A DNA stretch of 58,073 nt from assembly GCA_937943575.1 (NCBI GenBank), contig CALEAV010000048.1:1-58073 (forward strand). Direction: 5' to 3'. Below are positions 57,434 through 58,073 of the stretch, piece after piece. Below the pieces are notes generated by a model. It had not been told where the DNA came from. It worked only from the letters and a program-made list of their open reading frames with translations, and ran no database searches. The stretch comes from an uncultured bacterium (GTDB taxonomy: Bacteria; Desulfobacterota; Desulfobaccia; Desulfobaccales; 0-14-0-80-60-11). Numbering within the stretch: the first letter of the stretch is position 1; each line of letters opens with the position of its first letter. The position numbers and the translations under genes were made by a program.

Positions 57434-58000
57434 TCAGGCCAGCTTTTTCAGCAGCCAGGCGAGGTTTTTGGCCAGGTTAGTGATGGTGGTTAGGCCTTCC
57501 TCGTCTTTGGTGACCTCCCCGGGGGTGCGGCCGTAGGCGATGGGCCAGTAGGTGGACCCCGGGACGATCATGCCGCTGATGATGAAGAAAAAGAGGAGCT
57601 GGGCGTAGGTGAAATTCACGCCGGCCCGGCGGGCCACAACGATGGGGGAGCCCACCTTGCGGTGGAAGGGGTTGTCCCCCATGCGGGCCACGTAGCCGGC
57701 CCGGTCCAGCAGGGCCATGAGGTTGGGGGTGGCGGAACCGAAATAGACGGGAGAGCCCACCAGCAGGGCGTCGGCCGCGGCCATCTCCTGGTAGAGGGCG
57801 TTGAAGTCGTCCTCCTGGGCGCAGCGGTTTTTGTCGCTGGCGCATTTTTCGCAGGCCAGGCAGGGGCGGATGTCCTTGTCGTGCAACGACACGTACTGCG
57901 TTTCCAAGCCCTCCTTTGCCAGGATGTCCAGGGCATGGATGAGCAGGGTATAGGTGTTGCCCCGGGGCCGGGGGGAACCGGATATGGCCAGGACTTTCAT
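57434..58000 (-). CDS. Iron-sulfur flavoprotein (NADPH-dependent FMN reductase fold)
   Basis: A 188-residue flavodoxin-fold protein. VLAISGSPRPRGNTYTLLIHA is the FMN phosphate loop, CLACEKCASDKNRC a compact Cys cluster of the Isf type ([4Fe-4S]), and LLVGSPVYFGSATPNLMALLDR the second FMN segment. Such proteins pass electrons from ferredoxin or reduce oxygen species in anaerobes. AAGGAG lies close before the ATG at 58000. It is convergent with the RACo-like gene. Confidence 0.92.
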   Translation of the reverse strand: MKVLAISGSPRPRGNTYTLLIHALDILAKEGLETQYVSLHDKDIRPCLACEKCASDKNRCAQEDDFNALYQEMAAADALLVGSPVYFGSATPNLMALLDRAGYVARMGDNPFHRKVGSPIVVARRAGVNFTYAQLLFFFIISGMIVPGSTYWPIAYGRTPGEVTKDEEGLTTITNLAKNLAWLLKKLA

Positions 58001-58035
58001 GGTAACTCCTTGGATGTGGGATGACATAAGGTTCC

Positions 58036-58073
58036 TGGGAGAGGGGGCCAGGGGTCGCCGACCCCTGCCCCCT
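58036..58073. repeat. GC-rich intergenic hairpin repeat, copy 8 (cut by the window end)
   Basis: GAGAGGGGGCCAGGGGTC, then GCC and GACCCCT, then GCCCCCT. The first 27 bases differ from the copy at 14467 by one base. The outer stem is cut off at the window end. Confidence 0.6.

Overview
This window is a very GC-rich, gene-dense bacterial chromosome segment. The gene set suggests a strict anaerobe with a Gram-negative envelope, most likely a Desulfobacterota (deltaproteobacterial) sulfate reducer or syntroph. Pointers are a pyruvate:ferredoxin oxidoreductase with a fused gamma-delta subunit, an indolepyruvate:ferredoxin oxidoreductase, a RACo-type corrinoid activator, a split methylmalonyl-CoA mutase, a sodium-pump decarboxylase, an iron-sulfur flavoprotein and ADP-heptose genes. 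The lineage is inferred; no rRNA gene is present, and I saw no tRNA, CRISPR array or intact insertion sequence.

Layout. 1-2932: end of a XerC/D recombinase, then a DHH-CBS-nucleotidyltransferase fusion. 3011-12529 (minus): hisS-aspS, a DRE-TIM synthase fused to a Cache-like domain, gamma, biotin-carrier and beta subunits of a sodium-translocating decarboxylase, and both methylmalonyl-CoA mutase subunits. 12650-14461 (plus): a cobalamin riboswitch with terminator, a 33-residue peptide gene and a radical SAM/SPASM gene, which together look like a CbpA/CbpB ribosomal-peptide locus. 14578-23733 (minus): prs, sfsA, an envelope protein, a tspO-zinc ribbon-hemC operon, a deoxyhypusine-synthase-like gene overlapping a cyclophilin-like gene, gmhA and a GH57 gene.

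24084-32492 (plus): rplU-rpmA-obgE, proB, an inserted HEPN/MNT pair whose HEPN frame is broken, proA-nadD-rsfS, an M48 protease and a zinc ribbon. 32689-37294 (plus): iorAB, then archease-rtcB. 37678-44232 (plus): ffh-rpsP-khpA-rimM-trmD-rplS-rnhB-yraN-rsmI, then a rhodanese/MauE-like membrane pair. 44300-45046: a decayed gene. 45244-50192 (minus): porCD-porA-porB, a lipoprotein and an SPFH protein. 50358-54047: a lipoprotein, two long gene-free stretches, two uncharacterised genes and an endonuclease III-like gene. 54208-58000: a compositionally mosaic glycosyltransferase, a RACo-like protein and an Isf-like flavoprotein.

Cobalamin recurs: a B12 riboswitch controls the peptide locus, methylmalonyl-CoA mutase needs B12, and RACo re-activates corrinoid proteins. 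Ferredoxin-linked oxidoreductases (POR, IOR) supply reduced ferredoxin. Many intergenic gaps carry one family of GC-rich hairpin repeats with arms close to GGGGGAGGGGG/CCCCCTCCCCC. The most interesting loci are the riboswitch-controlled peptide system, the DRE-TIM/Cache fusion inside the sodium-pump cluster, the mosaic glycosyltransferase, the HEPN/MNT insertion in proBA and the repeat family.
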